Shown piece by piece: positions 27,470 through 34,818 of a stretch of DNA of 63,443 bases. Positions within the stretch are counted from its first letter, which is position 1; each line of letters begins with the position of its first letter. This DNA comes from Deltaproteobacteria bacterium (lineage in GTDB: Bacteria > Desulfobacterota > JADFVX01). The notes under the pieces were generated by a model that saw only the letters and a program-made list of their open reading frames with translations, ran no database searches and had not been told where the DNA came from. Position numbers and translations under genes: made by a program. The stretch lies in assembly GCA_029860075.1 (NCBI GenBank), contig JAOUBX010000018.1:1-63443 (forward strand), read 5' to 3'.

Positions 27470-28864
27470 CTATGAGAGGCCTTGATCTTTACCTCCTTTT
27501 TCTTTACTGCTCATAAAAAAGGATATGGTAAACAGCGATAGAATAAAACCGATATAGTTTGCTGCAAAATATCTTCCGAAAAAGAGGAAAATGGAGAGCA
27601 TAACCGCATAGCCCGTTAACATTCGTTCTAAGGTGTTCCTCTTGAACTGCTGATATAGAAGCCGGCAAAGGAGGGGAAAGGTTAATATAATCTGGACAAG
27701 AGTAAAAGGAAAGTAGTCCGTCACTTTATTTACCCGTCCAAAGTGAATAAGAAGATTAGAAAAACCGTAGCCCGAATCTCCCCGTATAGGGTAGGGGTGT
27801 AAGGTTTTTCCCGCATGGTAGGAGAATAGATCTCCCCAAAATGCCTGGAAATTCCACATTAAAAATGGGAGAAAAGTGACCATGAAGACGATTGTAAAGG
27901 CTGTCATCTCTTTTGACAGGAGCCACTTTTTTATGGCTTGAGAGGAAAGTTTTTTTTCGCTAAAAAGATATAAGAAGAAGAAGGGAACCAGTACCCAGGC
28001 CATCTGTTTAATACCGCAGGCGAGGGCTAATATTAGGGCCGCAGCAACGGTTTTCCCCTTTTTTAGAAAATAAACCATAAGAACGATCCAGAGAAGGAGA
28101 AAAAGGTCATTCATCCCCTCTTTCATTGCTGCCGCAGTGAGAGGATTTAAGGATAAAAGGGCCAGCATGGAAAGTCTGGAAGTTTTGTCCTCTGTTAATT
28201 TACAGGCGAGGACCATGAGAACGATAAATGCAATGAGGTAGAGAAAACGCTGGTCATACCAGCCGAATACCCCCCGGGATACTGCGTAAAATGGCAGGGT
28301 GGAAAGGAAGGTAGTGGGCGGATAGGGGAAATGATGGATTATGGGGTTTTCTTTTAATCCATATTTTTGCCATATAAGGGGATTGACTGCATCTCTGACA
28401 GGTGTATTTTCATAAGTGACGGAATAGGGATTCTTCCCCTGCAATAAAAATTTTACCGCTTCCTCTATTTGAACGACAGCGCCATCATGAGCATAGGCTG
28501 ATGGGCCGATATGATGTCTGGCCATAATCAGGTTTAATGTGGGTGCAATGACGGTAATAAAAACCAGTAAAGATATGATGAGGAGCTTCCCTCTGTATAT
28601 CCACAGAAGCCTCTTTTCCCGTGAGAAATCAATGGTATCCACAAGAAGATAGGAAAATAGAAGAAAAACCTTAATAAAATTATAAAGCGGTTTTAATGGA
28701 TCACCCATGGGAACCAGGTGAGGTTTGGCCGGAAGAAGGTAATTAGTCCAGGGGTAGGTTTCTCTCCATCCTGCAAAATTATCAGGGTTCATATCTTTTG
28801 TTGAAATAACAAGGATCAATAAAAGCACGGTGTCAATGGAGATGTTTCTTTTATTGCTATTCAC
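27470..28864 (-). CDS. Polytopic membrane protein, DUF2029/GT87-like mannosyltransferase
   Basis: 464 residues with about ten membrane helices. The loop GAVVQIEEAVKFLLQGKNPY and the HHFPYPPTTFLSTLPF segment resemble GT87/DUF2029 polyprenol-phosphate-mannose-dependent transferases. Start is GTG at 28864 with AGGGA well spaced. It is the first gene of a three-gene group with the 174- and 460-residue proteins. Together they suggest addition of sugars from lipid carriers outside the inner membrane, but no substrate evidence exists here. Confidence 0.6.
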   Translation of the reverse strand: MNSNKRNISIDTVLLLILVISTKDMNPDNFAGWRETYPWTNYLLPAKPHLVPMGDPLKPLYNFIKVFLLFSYLLVDTIDFSREKRLLWIYRGKLLIISLLVFITVIAPTLNLIMARHHIGPSAYAHDGAVVQIEEAVKFLLQGKNPYSVTYENTPVRDAVNPLIWQKYGLKENPIIHHFPYPPTTFLSTLPFYAVSRGVFGWYDQRFLYLIAFIVLMVLACKLTEDKTSRLSMLALLSLNPLTAAAMKEGMNDLFLLLWIVLMVYFLKKGKTVAAALILALACGIKQMAWVLVPFFFLYLFSEKKLSSQAIKKWLLSKEMTAFTIVFMVTFLPFLMWNFQAFWGDLFSYHAGKTLHPYPIRGDSGYGFSNLLIHFGRVNKVTDYFPFTLVQIILTFPLLCRLLYQQFKRNTLERMLTGYAVMLSIFLFFGRYFAANYIGFILSLFTISFFMSSKEKGGKDQGLS

Positions 28865-29274
28865 GCTGTTCCCTTTGAGGTTCAGATGGCTTTTCCTTTG
28901 GGTTGATTGTCTTTTTGCCGGATAGCTGCGATAGCATTGGCTTTATTCAGGTATGCGATGTAATCAAACTACAGGTAAGTTTTTAGGATGTCAAGAAATA
29001 ATGAATGCAGAAATCTGATCAAAAAAAGCACTTTTATTCATCTTGCAGTAGTGACAAAATAAAGATAATTATCTCTTAACAGGGAGGGATGGGAATGAAT
29101 TACAGATCATTCCACGCCCGGGGGGGAATAAATTTTTCTCTTTTTCCGGTTCATTCCGGGGAGAGGGTTGAGAGGACTTAATCTTCTGTTATATGTTATA
29201 CTGTAACATTTGCTTCGCCTGTAAGATGTTTTGAATAATATTTCTTTTTTTATTGCCGTGAGGAGGTAATTGAA
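28865..29274. other. Intergenic region between divergent genes
   Basis: 410 bp between the GT87-like gene and the ferritin-like gene, which diverge. It must hold both promoters. Besides the palindrome at 29193-29209 there is an inverted repeat GGAATGA / TCATTCC (29092-29113). No small gene is convincing. Confidence 0.5.
29193..29209 (+). promoter_or_regulatory. Interrupted palindrome overlapping an extended -10 before the ferritin-like gene
   Basis: ATGTTA-TACTG-TAACAT is a perfect 6-bp inverted repeat with a 5-bp centre. It overlaps TGTTATACT, an extended -10 (TATACT at 29197-29202). The ferritin-like ATG is about 65 bases downstream. The geometry suits a repressor site, but the regulator is unknown. 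Confidence 0.4.
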
Positions 29275-29754
29275 ATGAGTAATGATTTGAATGAACTCTT
29301 TGATGAAGCGATAAATATGGAGTTAAATGCGGCCAGATTATACGAATTGTTCCGGGATATTTTACCTGACGATTCACTGTTTTGGGGACAGCTGGCGGTT
29401 GAGGAAAAAAATCATACGGCCTTATTGCAGGATGGGAGAGAGCGATTTTATCCCATGGGCAAGTTTCCCATAGAAGTTTTCCCTTCATCAATTACGAGCC
29501 TCCTGTGGGCTAACAGGGGAGTTGTTTTTCTTATAGACAAGTATAGAGAGAGGCCTCCTTCAAGAGAGGAGGCTTTTAATACTGCCCTCAGCCTTGAGCA
29601 GGCGGCCGGTGAAGCTCATTTTCAGCAGTTTATGGAGAAAGGTCCGGCAACCAAAGTTGAGGAGATTTTTAAGGAACTCAACAGGAATGATAGAGATCAT
29701 GCGAAAAGAATTCGTTCTTATATGGAAGAACACCATATTAAGATTGAGAAGTAG
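29275..29754 (+). CDS. Ferritin-like / rubrerythrin-like di-iron protein
   Basis: 159 residues, all helical. Di-iron ligand pattern of the ferritin-like superfamily: Glu16 in the first helix, EEKNH (Glu43/44, His47) in the second, and a second helical pair with ALSLEQAAGEAHF and NDRDHAKRI. There is no rubredoxin domain. It probably handles peroxide or iron under oxidative stress. GAGGAGGT precedes the ATG. It heads a run of small same-strand genes up to 32006, many with redox or metal signatures. Confidence 0.8.
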   Translation: MSNDLNELFDEAINMELNAARLYELFRDILPDDSLFWGQLAVEEKNHTALLQDGRERFYPMGKFPIEVFPSSITSLLWANRGVVFLIDKYRERPPSREEAFNTALSLEQAAGEAHFQQFMEKGPATKVEEIFKELNRNDRDHAKRIRSYMEEHHIKIEK

Positions 29755-29836
29755 CTTTTCTCCGGGCTGGTTATGAATGAAAAATATAATAATGCCCTTG
29801 CCCTGAAGGAATAGCTGGATCAAAAATGGAAGGAAG

Positions 29837-30079
29837 ATGAAGAAAAACAGTTACCGTGAGGCATCCCTCAAACTTCACGGGCTCATATGTGCCAAGTGCG
29901 CCAGAGAGTTTAACTATAAAAATAAACACCTTCTTACCGTGCACCATAAAGATGGCAACAGCAGGAATAATCCTCCCGACGGTTCCAACTGGGAAAACCT
30001 TTGCGTCTATTGCCATGATGATGAGCATAGCAGAGGATTGCTTGGAGACTATTTAAGCAGTGACAATAAGAAAGGGTAA
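29837..30079 (+). CDS. HNH nuclease family protein, YajD-like
   Basis: 80 residues. A compact HNH fold with a zinc pair CAKC (17-20), the HNH core VHHKDGNSRNN and a second pair CVYCHDDEH. This matches the small YajD-type HNH proteins, whose biological target is unknown. GGAAGGAAG directly precedes the ATG. It is followed eight bases later by the DUF1456 gene. Confidence 0.87.
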   Translation: MKKNSYREASLKLHGLICAKCAREFNYKNKHLLTVHHKDGNSRNNPPDGSNWENLCVYCHDDEHSRGLLGDYLSSDNKKG

Positions 30080-30087
30080 GAAAAACT

Positions 30088-30342
30088 GTGACCAATAATG
30101 ACATACTGAAGAAGTTGAGAATAGCCCTGGAATTAAAAGACACCGATATTATCGACATCCTGAAACTTGCAGACTTTGAGCTTTCAAAGTCCGAGCTTTC
30201 GGCGCTTTTTAGAAAAGAGGACCACAAAAACTATAAGGAGTGCGGTGATCAGCTTTTAAGGCGATTCCTTAATGGACTTATTATTCGCAACAGGGGCAAG
30301 AGAGAGGAAAAGAAGCCCCGAAGAAGAATAGTAAAATCCTGA
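30088..30342 (+). CDS. DUF1456 (YehS-like) protein, single-repeat form
   Basis: 84 residues with GTG start. The core ILKKLRIALELKDTDIIDIL and RKEDHKNYKECGDQLLRRFL matches DUF1456. E. coli YehS contains two such repeats in about 150 residues; this protein has one copy with a basic tail (KREEKKPRRRIVKS). Function unknown. It follows the HNH gene by eight bases, so the pair is co-expressed. Confidence 0.85.
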   Translation: MTNNDILKKLRIALELKDTDIIDILKLADFELSKSELSALFRKEDHKNYKECGDQLLRRFLNGLIIRNRGKREEKKPRRRIVKS

Positions 30343-30431
30343 GTTTTGTAGCAGGCTCAAAATCGGTTGCTGACAGAGGCGGGTCAATTTTGTAAAATGC
30401 AATACCTGACAGAATGATTGGGAGTAAAAAA

Positions 30432-30806
30432 ATGGATAAAGCTAAATATTTTTACCGTGTTTTAATTTTCACCAGGGAGGGAGAGGATGTTTTTGTCCTG
30501 GACAGGTTTAAAGAAAACAAGAAGGTAGCCCTCGAACCCTGGCTTGGTGTTGTTGTGTCTCTTGCTGATGGACAGCACAGGCTTGGTGAACTTGTTGAAT
30601 ATCTTGCCGGGAGCTACAAGGGCTCCCCTCCTGCCGATCTTGAACGGACTATTGAGTCTGTTGTCGATCGCCTTGTTGAATCGGAAGTGATCAGGCTAAG
30701 TGATGAAGCGGTTACACTGCCTTCCTACCTGGTTGTTCCATTAGAGGAACAGGATGCCGAAGCAGCAAGAGAGGAAATGGTGAAAGATGGATATATTTTG
30801 CAATAA
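30432..30806 (+). CDS. Conserved small protein, winged-helix/PqqD-like
   Basis: 124 residues. VVVSLADGQHRLGELVEYLAGSYKG followed by SVVDRLVESEVIRL recalls PqqD-like or winged-helix peptide-binding modules. The likeness is weak and no function is proposed. The start at 30432 has GGGAG seven bases upstream; an ATG at 30414 overlaps that site. It is followed 15 bases later by the haemerythrin gene, so they may act together. Confidence 0.6.
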   Translation: MDKAKYFYRVLIFTREGEDVFVLDRFKENKKVALEPWLGVVVSLADGQHRLGELVEYLAGSYKGSPPADLERTIESVVDRLVESEVIRLSDEAVTLPSYLVVPLEEQDAEAAREEMVKDGYILQ

Positions 30807-30821
30807 AGGAGATTATTAGTA

Positions 30822-31244
30822 ATGAAGCGCATAGCGGAACTGCATAAACTCTCCATGGATCATCATCTCGCACTGGTTCTTGCGCGAAGGGGCAAGCTTG
30901 CTTCGGAAGGAAAGGCGGGTTATGTTGCTGATGAAATATGGGCGGATATCGATAAAAAATTTGAGGCTGAGCTGGAACCTCATTTCAAGGTTGAAGAAAT
31001 GTATCTTTCCCCTGCAATGAGGGATGCCGGTGAGTCGGAGCTTATAGACAGGCTCGATGAAGAGCATAAGCTTTTAAGAGGTATCATTTCCAAGCGCAGC
31101 GGCCGCAGTAATGAATTGCTTAAAGAATTTAGCGAAGTGCTCGAAAAGCATGTTCGCTTTGAAGAACGTATACTTTTTGAAAGGGCTCAGGATATTTTAG
31201 CACCGGAGGTTTTCAGAAAAATCAAAGAGGCATGCCATCACTGA
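30822..31244 (+). CDS. Haemerythrin-like (HHE) domain protein
   Basis: 140 residues, four-helix bundle. Candidate di-iron ligands: HH at 14-15, EPHFKVEE in helix 2, DEEHKLL in helix 3, and EKHVRFEERILF in helix 4. Such proteins bind oxygen or NO, or protect iron-sulfur clusters. It sits in a run of redox genes. AAAGGAG is a good ribosome site. Confidence 0.88.
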   Translation: MKRIAELHKLSMDHHLALVLARRGKLASEGKAGYVADEIWADIDKKFEAELEPHFKVEEMYLSPAMRDAGESELIDRLDEEHKLLRGIISKRSGRSNELLKEFSEVLEKHVRFEERILFERAQDILAPEVFRKIKEACHH

Positions 31245-31311
31245 GAACATTTATAATATTTACATGTTTTTTCGCCTCTAATAGTTTGACTTTACTCGGG
31301 GAGGATGTTGG

Positions 31312-31518
31312 ATGATTAAAAAAATAACAGGTATATTATTTCATACGGCAGGTGTTGTTATGCTCACCCTTGCCTATAAAGAATACTATTCTGTTGCGGC
31401 AAAGGTGTCCAAGTTGGTGAAAGGCGCTCCACCGGAGAAAGTGCTGATCCTTCTTTCCGGCGGAATTGTTTGTACCATGATAGGACTTTTTCTGATATAC
31501 AGAGCGCCGAGACGTTAA
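31312..31518 (+). CDS. Small two-helix membrane protein, DUF3185-like
   Basis: 68 residues: helix at about 7-22, a short loop (KVSKLVKGAPPEKV) and a second helix at about 44-63, ending RAPRR. Length and layout resemble DUF3185 proteins. Function unknown. It directly precedes the selenoprotein gene (38 bp gap). Confidence 0.6.
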   Translation: MIKKITGILFHTAGVVMLTLAYKEYYSVAAKVSKLVKGAPPEKVLILLSGGIVCTMIGLFLIYRAPRR

Positions 31519-31556
31519 AAAATGGTAAACCTGCTTTAATCAATAAAGGAATTAAA

Positions 31557-32006
31557 ATGGATAAAATAGTGGAAAAGAGTGAAGAACTCTTTAATTCAGG
31601 TTATTACTGAGCAGAAAGTGTCATCCTTGCAGTTGCAGGGAAAGGTGACATTGATCCTGCTCTATTGACAAAGCTTGCCGGCGGATTTTGCAGCGGCATG
31701 GCCAGAACGTCGGGTATGTGTGGCGCTGTAACAGGAGGAATTCTCGCCATTAATCTCCTTCTGGGGCGTGAGGACCTTTCAGATTCCATAGAAGGGAATT
31801 ACAGCGCCGTTCAGAAACTGATTGAAAGATTTGAAAACCGTTTCCAGTCCGCTAACTGTACAGAACTTCTCCAGTGTGACCTCGGCACTGAAGAAGGGCA
31901 GAAAAAGTTCAGGGAAGAGGAGCTTTTCAACCGGTGCAGGGAATTTACTTCAGAGGCCGCCAGAATAACGGCTGAAATCCTGGAGAGTATCGAAAAAAAA
32001 GGGTGA
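31557..32006 (+). CDS. C_GCAxxG_C_C-family redox protein with an in-frame TGA, probable selenoprotein
   Basis: Read through one TGA (31608-31610), the frame gives 149 residues starting at the ATG 31557, with AAGGA six bases upstream. The TGA is codon 18, in GYY-U-AESVILA. In the C_GCAxxG_C_C family this place is the first of the invariant cysteines (typically YNCAQ or YNCAE). The rest follows the family order: FCSGMARTSGMCGAVTGG (the CGAxxG motif), CTELLQC, and a last Cys in FNRCRE. The two halves keep one frame and family spacing, so this is not a frameshift. A SECIS-like hairpin follows the TGA immediately. The alternative is a truncated gene restarted at TTG 31665, lacking its first helix and first catalytic residue. 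Likely a thiol/selenol redox protein; partner unknown. Confidence 0.82.
31611..31652 (+). promoter_or_regulatory. Bacterial SECIS-like hairpin after the in-frame TGA
   Basis: The lower stem AGTGTCA (31617-31623) pairs with TGACATT (31646-31652). The upper stem CCTTGC (31625-31630) pairs with GCAGGG (31635-31640) and closes an AGTT loop. The loop G is the second loop base, 22 nt after the TGA. As I recall the bacterial SECIS consensus, it wants a small loop with G in the first two positions at about 16-37 nt, which fits. One T and five AAAGG bases form the internal loop. Confidence 0.72.
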
Positions 32007-32754
32007 AAGTTTTGCCTTTTATTTCAGTCGCAACCTGTCCTCAATAAATAGCTATTAATCTTAAAAAAACTCTTTTGCATTATCCCTTTGGATCTAGGCA
32101 AAAGGTTGCAATTCGTGCCTCCTCTCTTTATGAAAAAAGGGATGTTTGGGAAATACTTTTCAATTAATTAGTCATTACTCCTCATTTTTTTAACCTGGAA
32201 ACAGCCGTTGGGCATGAATTTAGTCCCTCTTGTCCCCCTGGAAATTTGCATTAACTATTTCTGCCTGAAATGACGCAAAAGACTTGTTACTTCGGCTCGG
32301 AGATCTCTGATCGGAGAACTCTGTCCGGAGCTCTCTGAAAGGCAGGAGGAAAAATCCTTGTCTCGAATATAATGATAGACCTTAAGGCTTTTTCCCTTCA
32401 CCCCAAGGGCGCTTGTCACTTTGTTCGGGCGCACTCGAAATGACAGGTCACTGTAATTTCCTAAAGGGACATGGCTGAAAGTTAATCGTTATTTCATTTA
32501 AGATATTATAAATTATATGTAAATTATAACTATTAATAGTTGTAATAGTTATATATAAATATAAAATAAATTAATACTCATCAATTAAATAATATTCTGA
32601 TAATAATTAGAATAAAATATGTTAAATATATATAAGTTATGGTCTGCAGCTGTTTTTTTCAGCCTTTAAAGAGGAAAAATAATAAAAAGCTTCATTTACA
32701 ATTCTGTCATGATCTGGTAGAACTGGTTTGATAAAAAAAGCAAAGGTGAAGGAT
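32007..32754. other. Long intergenic region with repeats and an AT-rich tract
   Basis: 748 bp without a convincing gene. It holds three tandem 14-mers (32297-32338), two copies of a GAAATGAC motif (near 32269 and 32434), and a very AT-rich tract from about 32490 to 32645 that would melt easily. The GAAATGAC motifs flank the 14-mers and resemble edges of dispersed palindromic repeats. The promoter of the next gene probably lies in the AT-rich tract. Confidence 0.6.
32297..32338. repeat. Three tandem 14-bp near-palindromic repeats
   Basis: Units TCGGAGATCTCTGA, TCGGAGAACTCTGT and CCGGAGCTCTCTGA follow one another exactly, with the common form YCGGAGNNCTCTGN. Each has a palindromic core (GAGATCTC, GAGAACTC, GGAGCTCTC-like). 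Confidence 0.8.
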
Positions 32755-33237
32755 ATGGATTATTCGCTTTATGAACCTCACATCGATTTTATTTACACAA
32801 CGCTTCTCATGATATGGGGGGGGAGTTGTATCGGCATCGGACTCATTGCCATTCCCTATATATTTCAACATATGGAGTCCAATACGGAGGCCTCTCACCT
32901 TACATCACGCATATTAAAGCGGCAGGACTTTCTCATTCGTATTATTGCCCTTTGCATGCTTCTTCTCTTCTACTTTAAAAGTAAACTTCTTTATTCCTAC
33001 CAGCATGTAGAGTGGGCGTCATATGTTGCCGTTCTGCATTTCTATATTTTTGGTAAAATAGTGTCTAAAAGGTTATGGAAGCTGCGTGACAGTATAGAAT
33101 CCTTTGACTCTCCTGCCGGTGAAGACAAAAAAAGGAAACAGTTTCGCCGGTGGCATATTGTGGGGCGGACTCTTTATATGGGACAGATCCTGGGTGTTGC
33201 GGCGCTGCTTTATCTCCATGCCTTCGGCCTTAAATAG
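32755..33237 (+). CDS. Four-helix integral membrane protein of unknown function
   Basis: 160 residues with hydrophobic segments at about 11-36, 59-74, 82-99 and 139-157, and a charged loop after the third (KLRDSIESFDSPAGEDKKRK). The arrangement recalls DUF4149-type proteins, but the match is weak. The start at ATG 32755 has AAAGGTG upstream; a TTG at 32728 has none. It stands alone after the long AT-rich gap. Confidence 0.6.
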   Translation: MDYSLYEPHIDFIYTTLLMIWGGSCIGIGLIAIPYIFQHMESNTEASHLTSRILKRQDFLIRIIALCMLLLFYFKSKLLYSYQHVEWASYVAVLHFYIFGKIVSKRLWKLRDSIESFDSPAGEDKKRKQFRRWHIVGRTLYMGQILGVAALLYLHAFGLK

Positions 33238-33403
33238 ACTTGGGAAAAGTTAAAAAATGAGATGGTTAACGATATAGCTGCAAAGGCCATAAAGAAGGCA
33301 TTAGCATATTTTGAATGAAGCCTGGGTCCTGCAAGTAAACCGCTTTTTAATACCGGTTTTCTCGCTTTTCTCCTGCTCAGTTCTATCTTTAGTGTCTTTA
33401 TGG

Positions 33404-33434
33404 CAAAAAAAAGGCCCTGCAAATTGCAGGGCCT
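33404..33434 (-). terminator. Intrinsic terminator of the cold-shock gene
   Basis: 10-bp stem AGGCCCTGCA / TGCAGGGCCT with an AAT loop. On the minus strand it is followed by a run of eight T. It begins about 24 bases after the csp stop. Confidence 0.92.
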
Positions 33435-33457
33435 GTTAATTGTTGTTTCCGTGATAC

Positions 33458-33658
33458 CTAGATCATTACAACGTTATCGGCAGCAGGGCCTTTGGGGCCA
33501 TCAACAACTTCAAACTGAACCCTTGCGCCTTCTTGCAGTGATTTGAACCCATCGCCTTTAATGGCAGAGAAATGAACGAAAAGATCGCCGCCATTGTCCT
33601 GCTCAATAAAACCGAACCCCTTTGAATCATTAAACCACTTTACTCTTCCTTCTTGCAT
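33458..33658 (-). CDS. Cold-shock protein (CspA family)
   Basis: 66 residues, a complete cold-shock domain. It begins [18 protein letters not shown], carries RNP1 KGFGFI and RNP2 LFVHFSAI, and ends [10 protein letters not shown]. It binds single-stranded RNA or DNA and acts as an RNA chaperone. AAAGGAG lies eight bases before the ATG. The gene has its own strong terminator. Its upstream region can fold into a terminator-like hairpin, suggesting leader control as in other csp genes. Confidence 0.97.
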   Translation of the reverse strand: MQEGRVKWFNDSKGFGFIEQDNGGDLFVHFSAIKGDGFKSLQEGARVQFEVVDGPKGPAADNVVMI

Positions 33659-33766
33659 CTTTACTACTCCTTTACTTTTGGTTCCCCTGGGGAACCATTT
33701 AATAATTTACCCGATAGATAGAAATAATACCGGGGTGCAACATTTAAACAAGTCCTGCATACAAAA

Positions 33767-33802
33767 AAACCGCACATTCTTTTTGCTCAGATTGTGCGGT
33801 TT
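33767..33802 (-). promoter_or_regulatory. Terminator-like hairpin in the csp leader
   Basis: AAACCGCACA / TGTGCGGTTT, a 10-bp stem with a 16-base loop, lies between the predicted csp promoter and the csp gene. On the minus strand it is followed by seven T, so it has the form of an intrinsic terminator. No gene upstream needs one, so a leader attenuator or thermosensor is possible. Confidence 0.55.
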
Positions 33803-33850
33803 ACTTTTATGTACTTCTTGACTACAATCAAACACTGCACAGATTTATGA

Positions 33851-33878
33851 ATTCTATCATATAATTTTACAAAAGCAA
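33851..33878 (-). promoter_or_regulatory. Predicted promoter of the cold-shock gene
   Basis: Minus strand TTGCTT (33878-33873), 16-bp spacer, TAGAAT (33856-33851). It would give a leader of about 185 bases containing the hairpin at 33767-33802. Confidence 0.4.
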
Positions 33879-33952
33879 AGTTATTTTCTTTGTGACGACG
33901 TATTCATTTTTTTGTTGACTCAAGCTTTGCAAATTGAAAATATTATAGCGTT

Positions 33953-34357
33953 ATGGCTGATAGCATGGAAGAAGGACAAGGAAAGGTACTTATAATTGAT
34001 GATGATGCCTCTTTCCTCAAAATTATAAAGAAATATGTGAGGGATAATTACCCCTGCCTTCATGTGAATGGTTGTGAAGATCCTGTAAAAGGTCTGGCTG
34101 CAATCAGCGCTGATCTCGACCTCCTCCTTCTTGATCTTGAAATGCCCGGCCTTGATGGTGGCAAGATTCTTTCTTACGCAAAGAGTTTAGGTATTAATAA
34201 AAGCCGAATAATTATTCTTTCCGGCCGTGATGCAGATTATCTTCACGAAATATTCCCTATGGGGAGTTGCCTTGCCGTACTCAATAAGCATGAAGTCCGT
34301 CAAAAAGCTGTCCTCGACATGGTTTTCAGCGCTTTGCAGACAAAATGCGGCAGTTAA
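33953..34357 (+). CDS. Receiver-domain-only response regulator
   Basis: 134 residues. Acidic pocket IIDDDAS (Asp16-18), phospho-acceptor Asp61 in LLLLDLEMPGLDGG, switch Ser in IIILSGRD, and Lys near the end (LNKHE). No output domain, so it acts by protein contact, like CheY/Spo0F-type proteins. No kinase adjacent. The thioesterase frame begins within its last codons, though the real thioesterase start is probably downstream. Confidence 0.87.
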   Translation: MADSMEEGQGKVLIIDDDASFLKIIKKYVRDNYPCLHVNGCEDPVKGLAAISADLDLLLLDLEMPGLDGGKILSYAKSLGINKSRIIILSGRDADYLHEIFPMGSCLAVLNKHEVRQKAVLDMVFSALQTKCGS

Positions 34358-34404
34358 CGGGAGAAGGTCTAAATAAAAATATACTAAAAAATGATGAGGA
34401 AAAA

Positions 34405-34797
34405 ATGGACTACAGTTTCAGGTTGGATTTTAAGGTTAGAGATTATGAATGCGATATTCAGGGTGTCGTAAATAACGGTGTATACCAGAATTACCTGGAG
34501 CATGCGAGGCATGAATTTCTGCTGCAAGCAGGAGTGAACTTTGCAGCGCTTGCAAAGAATAATGTAAACCTTGTTGTTGTAAAGGCTGAACTGGATTACA
34601 AGCTCCCTTTAAGGAGCGGAGATGAATTCTGGGTTGGAATAAATACAAACAAACCGTCAAGGGTAAGGTTTGAATTCCTTCAGGATGTTTACAGGTACTG
34701 TGATAACAGGCTTATAATGAATGCGAGGATCACCGGCACTTCGGTAAATGAAAAAGGACGGCCCTTTGTCCCCGATGAAATAGTGCATCTCTTTTGA
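34405..34797 (+). CDS. Acyl-CoA thioesterase, 4HBT/YbgC-like
   Basis: 130-residue hot-dog-fold protein. The family motif is present as CDIQGVVNNGVYQNYLEHARHEFL; the usual Asp of D-x-D-x-x-G-H-V is replaced in part (VVNN), still in the YbgC/FadM style. It hydrolyses acyl-CoA thioesters; chain length is unknown. GAGG sits before the ATG at 34405; the frame is open 20 codons further upstream, but without a ribosome site. Confidence 0.82.
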   Translation: MDYSFRLDFKVRDYECDIQGVVNNGVYQNYLEHARHEFLLQAGVNFAALAKNNVNLVVVKAELDYKLPLRSGDEFWVGINTNKPSRVRFEFLQDVYRYCDNRLIMNARITGTSVNEKGRPFVPDEIVHLF

Positions 34798-34818
34798 AAA
34801 AGAACTGAATTTAAGTCT

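Noticed and set aside
32080..32150. tRNA-like segment with GGTTGCAATTC
   Set aside because: No acceptor stem or anticodon arm could be built around it.
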